A stretch of 64,000 bases of DNA from Winogradskyella forsetii (GTDB taxonomy: Bacteria > Bacteroidota > Bacteroidia > Flavobacteriales > Flavobacteriaceae), in NCBI RefSeq assembly GCF_013394595.1, contig NZ_CP053348.1:1426001-1490000 (forward strand), written 5' to 3'. The stretch's first letter is position 1. Each line of letters opens with the position of its first letter. Shown piece after piece: positions 63,165 through 64,000 of the stretch. The position numbers were made by a program, and so were the translations under genes. The notes beneath the pieces are model-generated. The model made no database searches. It saw only the letters and a list, made by a program, of their open reading frames with translations, and had not been told where the DNA came from.

Positions 63165-64000
63165 ATGAAGAAAATAGCCTTAAGTTTATTAGTAATAGGA
63201 AGTGTTTTAACCTCATGTTCCAGTGATGATGACAACGGAGCATCAGAACCACAGGTAGTTGCGCCAACCACCTATCAATTTGAAAGAGATGGAAATTCAA
63301 CGGTGAGTTTTAGTGGACAAACTACTAGAATTGCAATGGGAGAAGAATTTGTAAATGCTTTAAAGGATGACTCCTATACAGAATCACAATTAGACGGCAT
63401 GTTTGCACATGTTGATGGTGCTTCAGATTTCGCTAATGCGGATTTAAATGCGTCAGATAAAAGTATACGAAGCAAAGTTGCGGCATCCAAAGATTATTAT
63501 TCTGCGAATACAACTGAAGCCAATGCTATAAAATCACAGTTTGATACTTGGATTTCAGATCAGGTTACTGATGTTTTTCCTAATTGGAATAACACGGCAT
63601 CGGCTGGCACTGCAGGACAATTACAACAAGCAGGTGGTGGCAGCATAAGATATATCAACGCTAAAGGTTTTGAAATTAATCAGCTAGTGGCAAAGGGATT
63701 GATTGGTAGTTTAATGACCGACCAAATTCTTAACAATTACCTAAGTCCAGCAGTTTTAGATGAGGCCTCAAATATTACAAATAATAATAATGATGTGGTA
63801 GAAGATGGAAAATCCTATACGACAATGGAGCACAAATGGGATGAAGCCTTCGGTTACTTGTATGGTGCAGAAGCAGATCCTACAATGCCAAGCTTAGATG
63901 CAGATTCTTTTTTAAGTGAATACATGGATCGTGTAGATTCTGATGAAGATTTTACTGGTATTGCACAAACTGTTTTCGATGCTTTTAAATTGGGAAGAGC
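63165..64000 (+). CDS. DUF4856 lipoprotein, copy 2 (cut by window end)
   Basis: The open frame from the ATG at 63165 runs off the window after 278 codons. The N-terminus MKKIALSLLVIGSVLTSCSS has lipobox LTSCSS. The first 278 residues align along their whole length with copy 1: TYQFERDGNSTVSFSGQTTR, KVAASKDYYSAN, KGFEINQLVAKGLIGSLMTDQIL and MEHKWDEAFGYLYGAEAD. This is a tandem gene duplication that has diverged considerably. Confidence 0.88.
   Translation, partial: MKKIALSLLVIGSVLTSCSSDDDNGASEPQVVAPTTYQFERDGNSTVSFSGQTTRIAMGEEFVNALKDDSYTESQLDGMFAHVDGASDFANADLNASDKSIRSKVAASKDYYSANTTEANAIKSQFDTWISDQVTDVFPNWNNTASAGTAGQLQQAGGGSIRYINAKGFEINQLVAKGLIGSLMTDQILNNYLSPAVLDEASNITNNNNDVVEDGKSYTTMEHKWDEAFGYLYGAEADPTMPSLDADSFLSEYMDRVDSDEDFTGIAQTVFDAFKLGR

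Overview
The window is about 64 kb of a low-GC chromosome from a marine-type member of the Flavobacteriaceae (phylum Bacteroidota). The assignment rests on several things visible in the sequence: promoters of the Bacteroidota type (TTG about 20 bases before TAnnTTTG, for example at 31240-31270 and 32598-32626), a secreted protease with a type IX secretion C-terminal sorting domain, families typical of this group (DUF1573, DUF2490, DUF3276/PUR-alpha, DUF4856, a MuiA-like protein with a TonB plug, long NusB) and A-rich leaders in place of Shine-Dalgarno sites. Genus cannot be fixed from the sequence alone. No rRNA, tRNA, CRISPR array, phage or integrase gene was recognised.

Region 1 (1-6960) is accessory. 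Small exported or hypothetical genes, all on the minus strand, are separated by four homologous 117-119-base spacers. Each spacer is bounded by AAC and GTT core motifs, and each gene block begins and ends with a 9-10 base inverted repeat that is specific to that block. This is the logic of integron gene cassettes and attC sites, with five consecutive cassettes and no integrase in view. It is the strongest candidate for an undescribed system here.

Region 2 (6964-13490) is a minus-strand housekeeping run: DUF2520 protein, KdsC-like phosphatase, UbiA-family prenyltransferase, Maf, lipoprotein, small MscS channel, CorA. Region 3 (13512-14767) is a REP-associated tyrosine transposase (RAYT) with a tandemly duplicated upstream block and several REP-like palindromes; an ORF-less relative lies at 26291-26432. 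Region 4 (14828-34655) is mixed core genome: truncated globin, MscL, the fused cytochrome c synthetase CcsBA, a Cys/Met PLP enzyme, PEP carboxykinase, an SLC13 permease, a bacillithiol deacetylase, an ABC exporter, a leucine dehydrogenase-like enzyme, and nusB with the DUF1573 and yajC genes behind it.

Region 5 (34814-52155) holds a MuiA-like/TonB-plug fusion, a MutS2-like ATPase without an Smr domain, a YfcC-family carrier, uracil-DNA glycosylase, a compact SUI1/DUF1835/nucleoside-phosphorylase set, a fused alpha/beta 2-oxoacid dehydrogenase E1, Hsp20 and the T9SS protease. Region 6 (52156-64000) contains a minus-strand transcription unit of three tandem micro-ORFs behind a palindromic operator, then a 3D-domain protein, ExbD, a SF2 helicase, PepT, a tandem universal stress protein, PyrD, a LysE exporter, an HMG-CoA lyase and two tandem DUF4856 lipoproteins, the second cut by the window end.
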